In this document: one piece after another, positions 18,288 through 26,710 of the stretch | How the letters are laid out: each line of letters starts with the position of its first letter | Numbering within the stretch: position 1 is the stretch's first letter | Source of the DNA: DASQZT01 sp963728965 | GTDB taxonomy: Bacteria; Acidobacteriota; Terriglobia; Bryobacterales; Bryobacteraceae | Direction: 5' to 3' | NCBI GenBank assembly: GCA_963728965.1 | Contig: CAVSMH010000002.1 | Span: 1 to 64,000, forward strand | DNA length: 64,000 bases | Program-made: the position numbers and the translations under genes | The notes under the pieces: generated by a model | Seen by the model: the letters and a program-made list of their open reading frames with translations, nothing else | Database searches by the model: none | Told to the model about the DNA's origin: nothing

Positions 18288-18618
18288 TCAGAATTGAACG
18301 TCAGTCAAGCCTTTCTGCGAACGCGAAAATAGAAACGATTCAAGTGGCTATTCGGCTGAACGATTCACCCGTGCCTTTTCATCGCCCTGGCGTCTTCTGT
18401 GGAAATGATGTTGCGAGACGGCTGGCGCGGTCGCAGCCGTTTCGGAAGTGTTGCGAAGCAGGGGTCCGGCGTTGTGGAGTGGGTTTGAGTTGGGGAGGCA
18501 GGGGGTTTCTGGGGACCTTCGACCGACGGCGGGCCTCTGGGCGGGATGACTCCACGGCAAAGCGATCGAGTTGTCAAAGAGCAACGGAGTGCTGCCAGCC
18601 GTCCGCACGGCGTCGGTT

Positions 18619-19758
18619 TCAACCGGTGTCGGGCGGGTTGCGGCCTCCGAGGGTCAACCAGAGATAATCATGCAACTGCATGGCGGAGCGAACGCCGTGG
18701 TCGCCGCGATGCAGATAACGCAACCGATAGAGGCGTTCGATCACCAGGGCCAGTGCGATCAGCAGCCATACGATCAGGATGCTGTTGGGCTCATGGTGGC
18801 AGATGTGCTCCATGCCATAACGGTTCTTGCCGTCGTTGAAACCCCTATTCTCGATCTCCCAACGGCTCTTGGCCATGCGATAGAAACTCAGGCTGCCCAG
18901 TTTGGCGACGGTGAAGTTGGTCAGCCATTCGGCTTGGACCACCGTGCCATCGCGCTTGTGTTGGTGGTAGCGCAGCACGCGCACGGTGGGCCAGTGGAGG
19001 GTTTCCCAAGGGGCGAAGTCATCAGCGTCCCAGACCTCGACTCGGTCATTGCCCTCCTGGAACACGGCTTGGGGCGGCTGACCATCAAAGCGAGCGCGTA
19101 CGTCGGCGGCCAACAGGGGCAGGTTCTCCTTCAGGCGCGCCACCACGGGTAGTCCGACATCCTCGGTGGTGTGCAAGAAAGGAGCTGTGGCGTAAGCGCC
19201 GTCTCCTACCACGTAGTCGGCGAAGCGTGGTCCCAGGTGCTCTACGGCGCGCCGCAGCAATCGCTGTGCGGCGGCATACTCGCTGTCGCCTGGCCCATAG
19301 GGCTCCACATCGATCGGCAGCGTTAAACCAGCGCCCACCACACTGACCAGCACAAAATGATGCAGGCAACCGTGCACTTCGCCTTTGGCGTCCTTGATGG
19401 GATCACACAACGAGCAGGGTTCCCTATAGGTGCGGCCTGCGCCGGTGCCGTCCAGAGCCAGACCGATAAAGCGGCTATTCTCGAAGGCCTTGTTCCGTTT
19501 GGCCTGGTGCAGTGCTGCCGCTAGAGCCAGTCGCGTCGACTCGGGGTTCATACGTTCGGTGCAGTAGGCCAAGGCATCATCGCCGAAGGCCGCTCTCACG
19601 CCTAACCCAATTCGTGCTGCGGAGTGGACTAACCACTCCAGGCGCAAAAAGCTGGTGATTCGCAGGATCCGGCTCATCACCACGGCCCACACGATGTCCG
19701 TCGCGGGAATGTGTGGCTGGGTACGACCATCGCCGGGTTGCTGGAAATAGTTCTTCAA
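18619..19758 (-). CDS. IS4-like DDE transposase (copy B)
   Basis: The translation is the same as the copy A protein at 16729-17868 over all 379 residues, with the same DDE residues. The gene itself is intact although its upstream accessory gene is broken. The identity implies that the tandem duplication is recent or that the copies are kept alike by recombination. Confidence 0.85.
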   Translation of the reverse strand: MKNYFQQPGDGRTQPHIPATDIVWAVVMSRILRITSFLRLEWLVHSAARIGLGVRAAFGDDALAYCTERMNPESTRLALAAALHQAKRNKAFENSRFIGLALDGTGAGRTYREPCSLCDPIKDAKGEVHGCLHHFVLVSVVGAGLTLPIDVEPYGPGDSEYAAAQRLLRRAVEHLGPRFADYVVGDGAYATAPFLHTTEDVGLPVVARLKENLPLLAADVRARFDGQPPQAVFQEGNDRVEVWDADDFAPWETLHWPTVRVLRYHQHKRDGTVVQAEWLTNFTVAKLGSLSFYRMAKSRWEIENRGFNDGKNRYGMEHICHHEPNSILIVWLLIALALVIERLYRLRYLHRGDHGVRSAMQLHDYLWLTLGGRNPPDTG

Positions 19759-19808
19759 AGCCAGACCATGGCAGGCATAGTTTTGAATCTGTCGAGAATG
19801 CGGCCCCT

Positions 19809-20156
19809 TCAGCGGGGTGGCTGCTGTTTGCGCCAGAGGACCAACAACTCGGCATTGGCCGTGAGGACCTCGCGCAGAGCGTCCTGAAAGGCGCGGCCAG
19901 CTTCAACGCGCCGGCGGACGTCGTCTACCCACTTGATAGGAATTCGTTCCACACGACGCTTTCCCTGCGACATGAAAGTGAGAAACCAAATCGGATGGCC
20001 CTCGCCAGACGCGCAATGACAAGTGGGTTTGCCACAGCGGCGGTGAGTGAGGGAGAGCGAACCAGGCAGCAGGTCATCGGGGAAGGGGAACTGACGGAGA
20101 CAACTGAACTTGCGTTGCCGGAGGCGGGCGGCTTCGGGACCTTTTGGCTAACGTCC
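19809..20156 (-). pseudogene. DUF6788-like accessory gene of copy B, interrupted
   Basis: This is the copy B version of the gene at 17919. It keeps the RRCGKPTCHC core but has one C fewer near 20146, which shifts the frame before the conserved part. The 5' end is separated by the transposon: its ATG is at 26828-26830 in the fragment beyond the insert. Confidence 0.75.
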
Positions 20157-20298
20157 CTTCGGCGCGCGGGAAAAGTGACCCACCTCCGCTTTCCAAGACT
20201 GACCCAGGCAGCTTGAATCGCGGCGCGGGGTGAGGAGTCATGTTTCCGCAGGAATTGATTGCCGTGCATCGATGGGCGCGGGCAGGACAGAAGCGGGC

Positions 20299-20772
20299 TT
20301 AGATTGCTGGCTTACAAAAATCCAGGAGCCATGCCGCGTTTTCCCGAAGTGTTGTGGTCGGCGATTCAGCGAGGAGGCGCAGAAGCACGTTTCTGCATCC
20401 GATTGGGTCCCGCGTCGCGAGTTCCACCAGTGCGGTCGTAAACCCGTCGTTGTCGTATCCTTCATCGAATCCGCGCTGATACGCAGTCAGCAGATCGTGC
20501 AGGGAGGACGGGCCTGCAAGTTCTGAGATCGGCCACGCCGCAGCCTCCCGCCAGAAGATGTCATCGTTGTTGAGAAGCAGCAGCAATCGGGGCAGATCCT
20601 CCGTCGAAGCGCGCTTGTGAATCCGCTCAGCGGCAGACGCAGCGATGCTCGCGTCGTCCTGACGCAGTGCTTGGACGAGATCTTCCCATTCGCCTTCAGT
20701 CATGCAGGTAAGCGAACCGAACAGTTGGTTGGCTCCTTCTGATTCTCTCATCAGTTCAGCTTCGTGCATCAT
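20299..20772 (-). CDS. HEAT-repeat-like small protein (possible immunity protein)
   Basis: About 157 aa from ATG 20772 (other ATGs at 20769 and 20751). It is mostly helical: EGEWEDLVQALRQDDASIAA, then RASTEDLPRLLLLLNNDD, IFWREAAAWPISELAG, LHDLLTAYQRGFDEGYDN and GCRNVLLRLLAESPTTTLRE, a pattern of repeated amphipathic helices like HEAT repeats. Similar small HEAT proteins serve as immunity proteins in polymorphic toxin loci. No toxin is next to it. It runs opposite to the transposition genes and is the only passenger I see. Function is unproven. Confidence 0.6.
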   Translation of the reverse strand: MMHEAELMRESEGANQLFGSLTCMTEGEWEDLVQALRQDDASIAASAAERIHKRASTEDLPRLLLLLNNDDIFWREAAAWPISELAGPSSLHDLLTAYQRGFDEGYDNDGFTTALVELATRDPIGCRNVLLRLLAESPTTTLRENAAWLLDFCKPAI

Positions 20773-21078
20773 GGCGAAGCCACGGCAACTCGACCGGCAT
20801 GCAGCGGTAAGCAGCCAGGGCTTTTGGTGATGATGTTTCACAATGCCTGCGCCTCGGAAAAGACCGTGCTCCATCTGTCGTCACTGGTTCCGCCCGAACC
20901 CGCGTCTCGGACCACGCCAGCACGCGTGCAGTAAGTCCGAATGCCAGATGGCGCGGCGGAGCAAGACGCAGGCGAAGTGGCGCGCGAAGAACCCGGAGTA
21001 CGCTGCCGGCTACCGCATTCAGCAGCGGGGAGCGCAGGAACAACCGCCGGAGCCATTGCGTTTACCGCCGCCGCTAAG

Positions 21079-23041
21079 CCGAAGTTCTTTGGGCTTCGAG
21101 AGGGAAATTGGGGGAAATCAATGACTTGGGTGGGGTCAGGGATCGGTCTACTGCCTACAAATGCGGAATTAGGGTCGAAGAGTGACGCCGAGCAGCTCCA
21201 ATGCACGCTGCTGAATCACGGTGGGCTGCGTGAGCATATCGAAGACGGCGAGGCTTTTGTTGGCGGGTTGAATTCTGTTCTTGGCGATCGTTGCCAGATC
21301 GCCGATGAGCGTCTGAAAGCTGTGGACCTTGGTGCCGTCGGCGGTCTGTTTGGTAAGGGCCTTGAGTTTGGCCGAGGTGGAGCGTTGGGCGGGAGCGACG
21401 ATGGAATCGCGAGCGGCCTGCGCTTGCGGCTTGTCATCGTCGTCGAAGAGGATGGGAGCCAAGAGCTGGCGCATGTGCCATTCCACGTAGTAGGCCAACA
21501 CGCAAAGCAGGATGTGTGCCCGGACGCGATCCGGTAAGCGGTGATGGATAGGCCGCACCTGCAGGTCGACGGTCTTCAGACTGCGGAAGGCCCTCTCCAC
21601 GCCGGATAAGCTCTTGTAACTTGCTACGACCTGCTGACTAGATAACACTTCTTGTGTGACATTGGTTCGGATGACATAGATTCCGTCCAGGTTCTGTTCG
21701 CGCTCGATGTTGGCCTTCTTCCGCTCGTAGTGAAAACTGTCCTCTTCGATGCGCAACTGAAAGTGCTTACCCATCTTGTAGCGGTTGAGAATCTTGCCGG
21801 CGCGTAATCCGATGTTCTGTTTGCCACGCAAAGGACGCTTGGCGCGCTTGGCGGCGGCGGCGATCTTCTCCAGTTGCTTCTCGGTCGCAGTCAGCAACTC
21901 GGGTCTTTTGCGCGCGCGTTCCTCGGCCAGCAGAGGATTGAAACAAGCCACCAGGCGCTCGCTGGGGAAGTCCGGATGAGCGATCTCGACGAGATCGGTT
22001 TGATCGAAGAGAGACATTTGCAACTGGCCGCCGGCAGCCAGTTTCTGGATCTGGGTGGCTCGTAAAGCGGAGATCCATTGGATACCTTTTGAGACCGGCA
22101 AGTCTTCACGAATGCGTGCGCTGGTGATCATGCCCCTGTCGCCAATCAGCACCATATCGGAGAGCCCGAATCGTTGACGCAGTTTATCGACTTGGGTAGC
22201 GACGGTTTTGGGATCGGACGTATTGCCGGCAAAAACTTCGACGGCGACCGGGCATCCGGCAGCGTTGGTGAGCAGACCAAAGACGATCTGCAATGTGCCG
22301 GACTTATCGTCACGCGAGTGACCGAGTTTGGCCAAAGGACAGTGGCGCCCTTCGAAGTAAGTGGAAGTTAGATCATAGAGCACCAGGCCGCCTTGGGAGA
22401 GATGGCGATTGGCAAGGGCTTGCTCGATGCGAGCCTGGTGCGGGAGCAGCCAGTCCATCGCTTGATAAAGTTCGGATTCATCAGCGGAATCCAATTGGAG
22501 GACCTCGCCGAGGCTGTGGTGGAGTGTATCGGAATGAAGCCCGCGGGCGGTAGCAAGTTTGGATGCGGGTTCGATGATGCGGGCAACGATCATGGCGATG
22601 ACGAGATCGCGCTGTCGGCACGGAGTCGGGTCGAGGATGGAATCCAGATGCAGGTTGCGCAAGCAGCCGAGGACTGCGGCGACGTGGCCGTGAGGCAGTG
22701 AACGGGAGATGTGAAAGGACTCTGGCAAAGGGGTGGAGGAGGCGGTCAGAGCGCCGGACAAGGCGAAACGGATGGCGTCAATCTGATGAGGGGCGAGATG
22801 GGAGATGTTGGCGATGGTGCGGGTTTTGACTTTGCCGTCGAGGCGATAGGATTCGCGGAGGAGGATTGCGGGAGGGGAGTTGCGATTTGGTACGGTGGCG
22901 ACGTACATGCTTACATGATAAGGAGATCAGTCGTTTAAATAAAGCACAAACTTGAGAATTTACATGCTTACGCAGATCCGCCAAAAACCTCATACCACCA
23001 TCAGAACAAGAGATTTCTCCGTTTAGCTGTCAGAACTTCGG
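21079..23041 (-). mobile_element. IS1634-family insertion sequence
   Basis: A 1963-bp element with terminal inverted repeats CCGAAGTTCT, flanked by the 6-bp duplication GCTAAG (21073-21078 and 23042-23047). It carries one intact transposase. It lies inside the zinc-finger gene of the transposon, whose frame is restored by its removal. Confidence 0.9.
21169..22908 (-). CDS. IS1634-family transposase
   Basis: 579 aa. The start YVATVPNRNSPPAILLRESY followed by GKVKTRTIANISHLAPHQID is the signature N-terminus of this family. Catalytic parts are LVLYDLTSTYFEG (first Asp), DMVLIGDRGMI (second Asp) and LSGVERAFRSLKTVDLQVRP (Glu), with the typical IRAHILLCVLAYYVEWHM-like helix after it. Length is normal for the family and no lesion is visible. 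Confidence 0.95.
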   Translation of the reverse strand: MYVATVPNRNSPPAILLRESYRLDGKVKTRTIANISHLAPHQIDAIRFALSGALTASSTPLPESFHISRSLPHGHVAAVLGCLRNLHLDSILDPTPCRQRDLVIAMIVARIIEPASKLATARGLHSDTLHHSLGEVLQLDSADESELYQAMDWLLPHQARIEQALANRHLSQGGLVLYDLTSTYFEGRHCPLAKLGHSRDDKSGTLQIVFGLLTNAAGCPVAVEVFAGNTSDPKTVATQVDKLRQRFGLSDMVLIGDRGMITSARIREDLPVSKGIQWISALRATQIQKLAAGGQLQMSLFDQTDLVEIAHPDFPSERLVACFNPLLAEERARKRPELLTATEKQLEKIAAAAKRAKRPLRGKQNIGLRAGKILNRYKMGKHFQLRIEEDSFHYERKKANIEREQNLDGIYVIRTNVTQEVLSSQQVVASYKSLSGVERAFRSLKTVDLQVRPIHHRLPDRVRAHILLCVLAYYVEWHMRQLLAPILFDDDDKPQAQAARDSIVAPAQRSTSAKLKALTKQTADGTKVHSFQTLIGDLATIAKNRIQPANKSLAVFDMLTQPTVIQQRALELLGVTLRP

Positions 23042-23259
23042 GCTAAGCCAACTTCCCTGGGATCTCGCGAAAGACGAGTTCGGGCAGAAAGGCTCTGATT
23101 TCATTGGGGTTATGGGATCACTTCTCATGCGCTCGGCGAAAGACCAGTTCCGCGCGTATGTAGTTGATCCCACAAGAGTTCTGAGTCCACTTGCCCCTCT
23201 CGCCGAAAAAGACCAGTTCCAGCCTGCTCCATACTGATCGCGACGCCACGGACAATCGA

Positions 23260-24366
23260 ATGCAACTGGAGTTTCACCAACTCGACCGTCGCTGGGAGCA
23301 CCTGCGAGTGCACCATCCCGGGCGGCAGCGGCGGCTGTTGGCGTCGCTGGCCGAGAGCGGCCAGCAAACGCCCATCGTAGTGGTGGTGGCCGAGGGCCAG
23401 GCGGACCGCTATGTGGTGATCGACGGCTACAAGCGGATCGTTGCACTGAAGCAACTGAACCGGGACACGGTGGAAGCGGTGGTGTGGCCGATGAGCGAGG
23501 CCGCGGCGGTGTTGCTGGACCGCTCACTGCGACTGAGCGAACACGAGACTGCGCTGGAAGTGGGATGGCTGTTGGCGGAGTTGGAGCGGCGTTTCGACTA
23601 CGGGCTTGACGAGTTGGCGCGGCGATTTGATCGCAGCGTGAGTTGGGTATCGCGACGGCTGGGGCTGGTGGAGATTCTACCGGAAGCGATCCAACAACAG
23701 GTGCGCGATGGCAAGATATTGGCGCAGGTGGCGATGAAGTTTCTGGTGCCGGTGGCCCGCCAAAGCCTGGAAGACTGCCAACGGATGGCCGCCATCTTCG
23801 CCCAGCATCACTGCGATACGCGCGAAGCCGGCCACCTCTATGCCGCGTGGCGCAAAGGCTCGCCCGCGATCCGCAAACGCATTCTGGATGATCCCGAGCT
23901 GTTTTTCAAAACACAGCGGCAAGCGCAAGAGAAAGCTCCGGCCGGAACCGGCGCTGAGCTGTTACGCGATCTGGAAATGGTAGTGGCGATTGTGAACCGC
24001 GCGCAACGGCGACTGGCGGGCGCCGCTGTGACGGAGTTGGATAACCAACAATCGAAGGCCGCGCGGCATCAGATGGAGCGCATTCAAAATCAACTCCGCC
24101 GCATCGACGAAGCAATCCAACCGGAGAAGAAACCGCATGTTGAGCCAAGCGCAACGCACCACGATTCTGGAACTGAATGCGAAGCAAGTGAGCAAACGAG
24201 AGATCGCGCGGGTGATGGGGATCTCGCGCGTGGCGGTGCGCAAAGTTCTGCGATCGAACTCCACCGCGATGCCGGAACTACACCGAGTCGCGAAGGCCGA
24301 ACCCCACCGCCAACAGATCCTGGAGCTTTTCGACCGGTGCAAGGGGAATCTCGTGCGAGTCCATGA
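23260..24366 (+). CDS. ParB-like protein of the transposon
   Basis: From ATG 23260 (an upstream GTG at 23191 overlaps the zinc-finger gene and is less likely). The N-terminal ParB/Srx-like domain shows LLASLAESGQQTPIVVV and YVVIDGYKRIVALKQL. The HTH domain follows: LDELARRFDRSVSWVSRRLG, then EAIQQQVRDGKI. A helical region follows, with LVPVARQSLEDCQRMAAIF and a basic LRRIDEAIQPEKK. The last 77 codons overlap the start of istA in another frame, so the true C-terminus is uncertain. It lacks a ParA partner and is encoded with transposition genes, so target or end binding is more likely than partition. Confidence 0.8.
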   Translation: MQLEFHQLDRRWEHLRVHHPGRQRRLLASLAESGQQTPIVVVVAEGQADRYVVIDGYKRIVALKQLNRDTVEAVVWPMSEAAAVLLDRSLRLSEHETALEVGWLLAELERRFDYGLDELARRFDRSVSWVSRRLGLVEILPEAIQQQVRDGKILAQVAMKFLVPVARQSLEDCQRMAAIFAQHHCDTREAGHLYAAWRKGSPAIRKRILDDPELFFKTQRQAQEKAPAGTGAELLRDLEMVVAIVNRAQRRLAGAAVTELDNQQSKAARHQMERIQNQLRRIDEAIQPEKKPHVEPSATHHDSGTECEASEQTRDRAGDGDLARGGAQSSAIELHRDAGTTPSREGRTPPPTDPGAFRPVQGESRASP

Positions 24367-25537
24367 GGAGTTGGTGGCGGGCGGCGCGCAGTTATCGTAT
24401 ACCGCGTTAACGGCGTTCTGCCGGCGGCACGGAATCGGCTACGCGCCGCCCACGCCGGCGGGCCAGTACGCGTTCGCGCCGGGTGAGGAGGTTCAGCACG
24501 ACACGTCTCCCCACGAACTCGAACTGGGCGGCAAGAAGCGCAAGGTGCAGACCGCCTCGGCGGTGCTGTGCTATTCGCGGATGCTGTTCTTCCAGTGTTA
24601 TCCAAACTTCCGGCGTTTCGATTGCAAGGTATTTCTCACCGAGGCCCTACGCTACTTTGGCGGCGCCGCAACGCGGACCATGATCGACAACACGCACGTG
24701 GTGGTGCTGCGCGGCAGTGGACGCGACATGGTGCCGGTACCGGAGATGGCCGCCTTTGGAGAGCGTTTCGGTTTTCAGTTCGTGGCACACGCGATTGGGA
24801 ATGCCAACCGTTCGGCGCGCGTAGAACGTCCCTTTCATTTCATCGAGAACAACTTCCTGGCGGGGCGCACCTTCCGCAGTTGGGAGGATCTGAATCAGCG
24901 TGCGCGGGAGTGGTGCGATAAGGTCAACTCGACCTACAAGAAACATATCCGTGCGGTTCCCCGTGAGCTGTTCGCCGTCGAACGGCTGCATCTGAAACCG
25001 CTGCCGATGTGGATTCCGGAGGTCTACCGGCTGCATCAGCGCCTGGTCGATATCGAAGGGTACGTGGCGCTGAACAGCAACCGGTACTCGGTTCCGGTGG
25101 ACTGGATCGGTCGCCGCGTAGAGGTGCGCGAGACCAGGGACAAGATCGAGATTCAACTCGATGCCCGCCGCCTAGTCACGCACCGGCGCATTGCTGAAGC
25201 CGAGCACCAGCGAGTGATGCTGGCCGAGCATCGTCCACCGCGCGGTCAGAGAGACGCCCGGCCCGACCCGCATCCCGAAGAGAAGGCCATTGTCACGGCC
25301 GCGCCTGAGTTGGCCGACTACGTCGCTGGGTTGAAACAACGGAGCCGTAAGGTAGTCACGCTTGCCCTGCGGCAACTGTTACGTCTGGTGCGGGAGTATC
25401 CACGGGAACCGCTGTTGGGCGCCGTGCGCGAGGCCGGCCGTTATGGTCTTTACGATCTGGACCGGCTGGAACGGATGATCTTGCGCCGCGTGACGCGCGA
25501 ATACTTTCTGCTCGAAGGGGAGTCTGGCGATGACTGA
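24137..25537 (+). CDS. istA: IstA-like transposase of the transposon
   Basis: 466 aa. An N-terminal HTH (LNAKQVSKREIARVMGISRV) is followed by a second helical region, then the DDE core: EEVQHDTSPHEL (first Asp), TRTMIDNTHVVVL (second Asp) and ARVERPFHFIENNFLAG (Glu). The C-terminal part has VALNSNRYSVPVDWIGRRVE, the beta-barrel after the catalytic domain. It is somewhat shorter than the IS21 IstA at 14186 and only distantly similar. Its start lies within the ParB-like frame and its end overlaps istB by 8 bases, so the four genes are one transcription unit. Confidence 0.9.
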   Translation: MLSQAQRTTILELNAKQVSKREIARVMGISRVAVRKVLRSNSTAMPELHRVAKAEPHRQQILELFDRCKGNLVRVHEELVAGGAQLSYTALTAFCRRHGIGYAPPTPAGQYAFAPGEEVQHDTSPHELELGGKKRKVQTASAVLCYSRMLFFQCYPNFRRFDCKVFLTEALRYFGGAATRTMIDNTHVVVLRGSGRDMVPVPEMAAFGERFGFQFVAHAIGNANRSARVERPFHFIENNFLAGRTFRSWEDLNQRAREWCDKVNSTYKKHIRAVPRELFAVERLHLKPLPMWIPEVYRLHQRLVDIEGYVALNSNRYSVPVDWIGRRVEVRETRDKIEIQLDARRLVTHRRIAEAEHQRVMLAEHRPPRGQRDARPDPHPEEKAIVTAAPELADYVAGLKQRSRKVVTLALRQLLRLVREYPREPLLGAVREAGRYGLYDLDRLERMILRRVTREYFLLEGESGDD

Positions 25538-26255
25538 AGAACTGGAACAACTGCTGAAGAATCTCAAGCTGCGGCGCATGCTGGAGATCTATGACGAACA
25601 GTTGCGGGCCGCCGACAAGGACGATATCAGTTACTCGGAGTTCGTCACGCGCCTGGTGCGCGCGCAGTTTCAAGCCAGGCAGGAGGGCGCGCTGGAGTGG
25701 CGAATCCGGCGCGCCAATCTGCCCGAGCGCTGGTCGCTGGAGACGTTCCCTTTTGCCCGCCAACCGGGCGTGAATCGCAAACAGATTCGTGGGTTTGCAG
25801 AGTTGGAGTTCATCACCAAGGCGGAGAATATCGTGCTGGTCGGGGAAACCGGAAGGGGCAAGACCGGATTGGCTTGTAGCCTGCTGCTGAAGGCGCTGGA
25901 GAATGGTTACCGCTGTCAGTTCGTCAAGGCTCAGGACTTATTCGACGAGATGTATGCCTCGCTGGCGGATCGATCTTCGCGGCAGCTGCTCAAGCGCCTG
26001 GCGCGACTGGACGTCCTTTTGATCGACGAATTCGGGTATTTAAATCTGAAACCAGAGCAGTCCAACATCTTTTTCAAGCTGATGGAAGAACGTTACCGCC
26101 AGCATTCCACAATCATTACAACGAATTTGGTGTACGACGAGTGGCCGAACTTCTTGGGCAATCGCCCGATGGTGGAAGCGTTACTGAGCCGTTTGCGGCA
26201 CTACTGCCACACGGTGCACATTGACGGGCCGTCGCTGCGCCTGCCACAAAGTTGA
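25530..26255 (+). CDS. istB: IstB-like ATPase of the transposon
   Basis: 241 aa AAA+ ATPase. The N-terminal helical part is LLKNLKLRRMLEIYDEQLRA. Walker A is LVGETGRGKTGLACSLLL, Walker B is LDVLLIDEFGYLN, and STIITTNLVYDEW follows as sensor 1. This matches IstB in IS21. It overlaps the end of istA by 8 bases and is followed at once by a small gene with its own ribosome-binding site. Intact. Confidence 0.93.
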   Translation: MTEELEQLLKNLKLRRMLEIYDEQLRAADKDDISYSEFVTRLVRAQFQARQEGALEWRIRRANLPERWSLETFPFARQPGVNRKQIRGFAELEFITKAENIVLVGETGRGKTGLACSLLLKALENGYRCQFVKAQDLFDEMYASLADRSSRQLLKRLARLDVLLIDEFGYLNLKPEQSNIFFKLMEERYRQHSTIITTNLVYDEWPNFLGNRPMVEALLSRLRHYCHTVHIDGPSLRLPQS

Positions 26256-26266
26256 GGAGTACCATT

Positions 26267-26599
26267 GTGGATGACCGCTGCGACCAGGAAGAGTACATTC
26301 GGCAGGTTCTGGAGGCGTATCGCAAAACGCCAGGCACGATGGGTACAGTCCGTCGTCCGGACCGCATGCTGGCCGCGCAACTCTACCAGCGTGGCGTGGC
26401 CGTGAGCGTGATCGAAAATGCACTCGTGCTGGCGGCGGCGCGCCGCCTGATGCGGCCAGGGAATGCCCCACCGTTGGGCACGATTCGCTCGCTGGCATAT
26501 TTCCTGCCGGTGATCGACGAAGTGCTCGATATGCGCGTCAGCCCAGAGTACTTCCAGCACATACGCCGCAAGCTCGAAAAGGTCGCCCGCGATCGATAG
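26267..26599 (+). CDS. small helical protein ending the transposon unit
   Basis: About 110 aa from GTG 26267, which has GAGGAG eight bases upstream; a TTG at 26252 overlapping istB is the alternative. The sequence reads QEEYIRQVLEAYRKTPGTMG, TVRRPDRMLAAQLYQRGVAV, SVIENALVLAAARRLMRPGN, then GTIRSLAYFLPVIDEVL. It is basic and helical and resembles no family I can name with certainty. Position directly after istB, within the same unit, suggests an accessory transposition or regulatory role. Confidence 0.68.
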   Translation: MDDRCDQEEYIRQVLEAYRKTPGTMGTVRRPDRMLAAQLYQRGVAVSVIENALVLAAARRLMRPGNAPPLGTIRSLAYFLPVIDEVLDMRVSPEYFQHIRRKLEKVARDR

Positions 26600-26643
26600 G
26601 CCACCACGCGCTCTTGGCGCGGATGATGGAACAACAACCCCGG

Positions 26644-26710
26644 CACGCCTTCGGCGTGGATAATACCGCTTGCTCGTCTCACTCCCAAAAGAACACGCCT
26701 TCGGCGTGGA
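26644..26710. repeat. two copies of a CACGCCTTCGGCGTGGAT hairpin at the transposon right end
   Basis: CACGCC-TTC-GGCGTG occurs at 26644-26658 and again at 26694-26708, each followed by GGATAATA or GGATGATA. The period is 50 bases. They lie between the last gene and the right terminal repeat, where they could act as protein-binding sites or as a terminator-like structure. No T-run follows, so a simple intrinsic terminator is unlikely. Confidence 0.65.

Larger units (their letters stand above)
16545..18424 (-). mobile_element. DDE-type insertion sequence, tandem copy A (intact)
   Basis: This is a 1880-bp element with termini CAGCCGTTTCGGAA and, reversed from the right, CAGCCGTCTCGCAA (12 of 14 matching). 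It is flanked by GCGCGGTCG on the left (16536-16544) and right (18425-18433). It holds a transposase and a small accessory gene. A nearly identical second copy begins at 18434, after the shared 9-bp repeat. Confidence 0.85.
20843..23237 (+). pseudogene. zinc-finger protein of the transposon, split by IS1634
   Basis: The 5' part (20843-21078) reads RKRPCSICRHWFRP, then RQHACSKSECQMARRSKTQA and KNPEYAAGYRIQQRGAQEQP. Cysteines 9, 12, 29 and 34 form a C-x2-C-x16-C-x4-C site. The IS1634 element (21079-23041) then intervenes. The 3' part (23048-23237) reads QLPWDLAKDEFGQKGSDFIG, then SLLMRSAKDQFRAYVVDPTR, and ends PAPY. Removing the IS and one GCTAAG joins them in frame to 141 aa. It is the first gene of the unit, ending 22 bases before the ParB-like gene. 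A DNA- or protein-binding role is likely. Confidence 0.75.

Noticed and set aside
16681..19152. 193-residue open frames on the + strand of both IS copies
   Set aside because: They are antisense shadows of the transposases; no ribosome-binding site or family motif is present.
20240..20305. Mini-ORF MFPQELIAVHRWARAGQKRA with a good ribosome-binding site near the transposon left end
   Set aside because: Only 20 codons and no recognised family; it may be a leader or a relic of another transposase start. Not listed as a gene.
23060..23220. Three direct repeats like GCGAAAGACCAGTTC, first read as transposase-binding sites
   Set aside because: They are coding: AKDEF, AKDQF and EKDQF in the 3' part of the zinc-finger gene interrupted by IS1634.
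26644..26710. CRISPR array
   Set aside because: Only two short hairpin repeats, no array of spacers and no cas genes.
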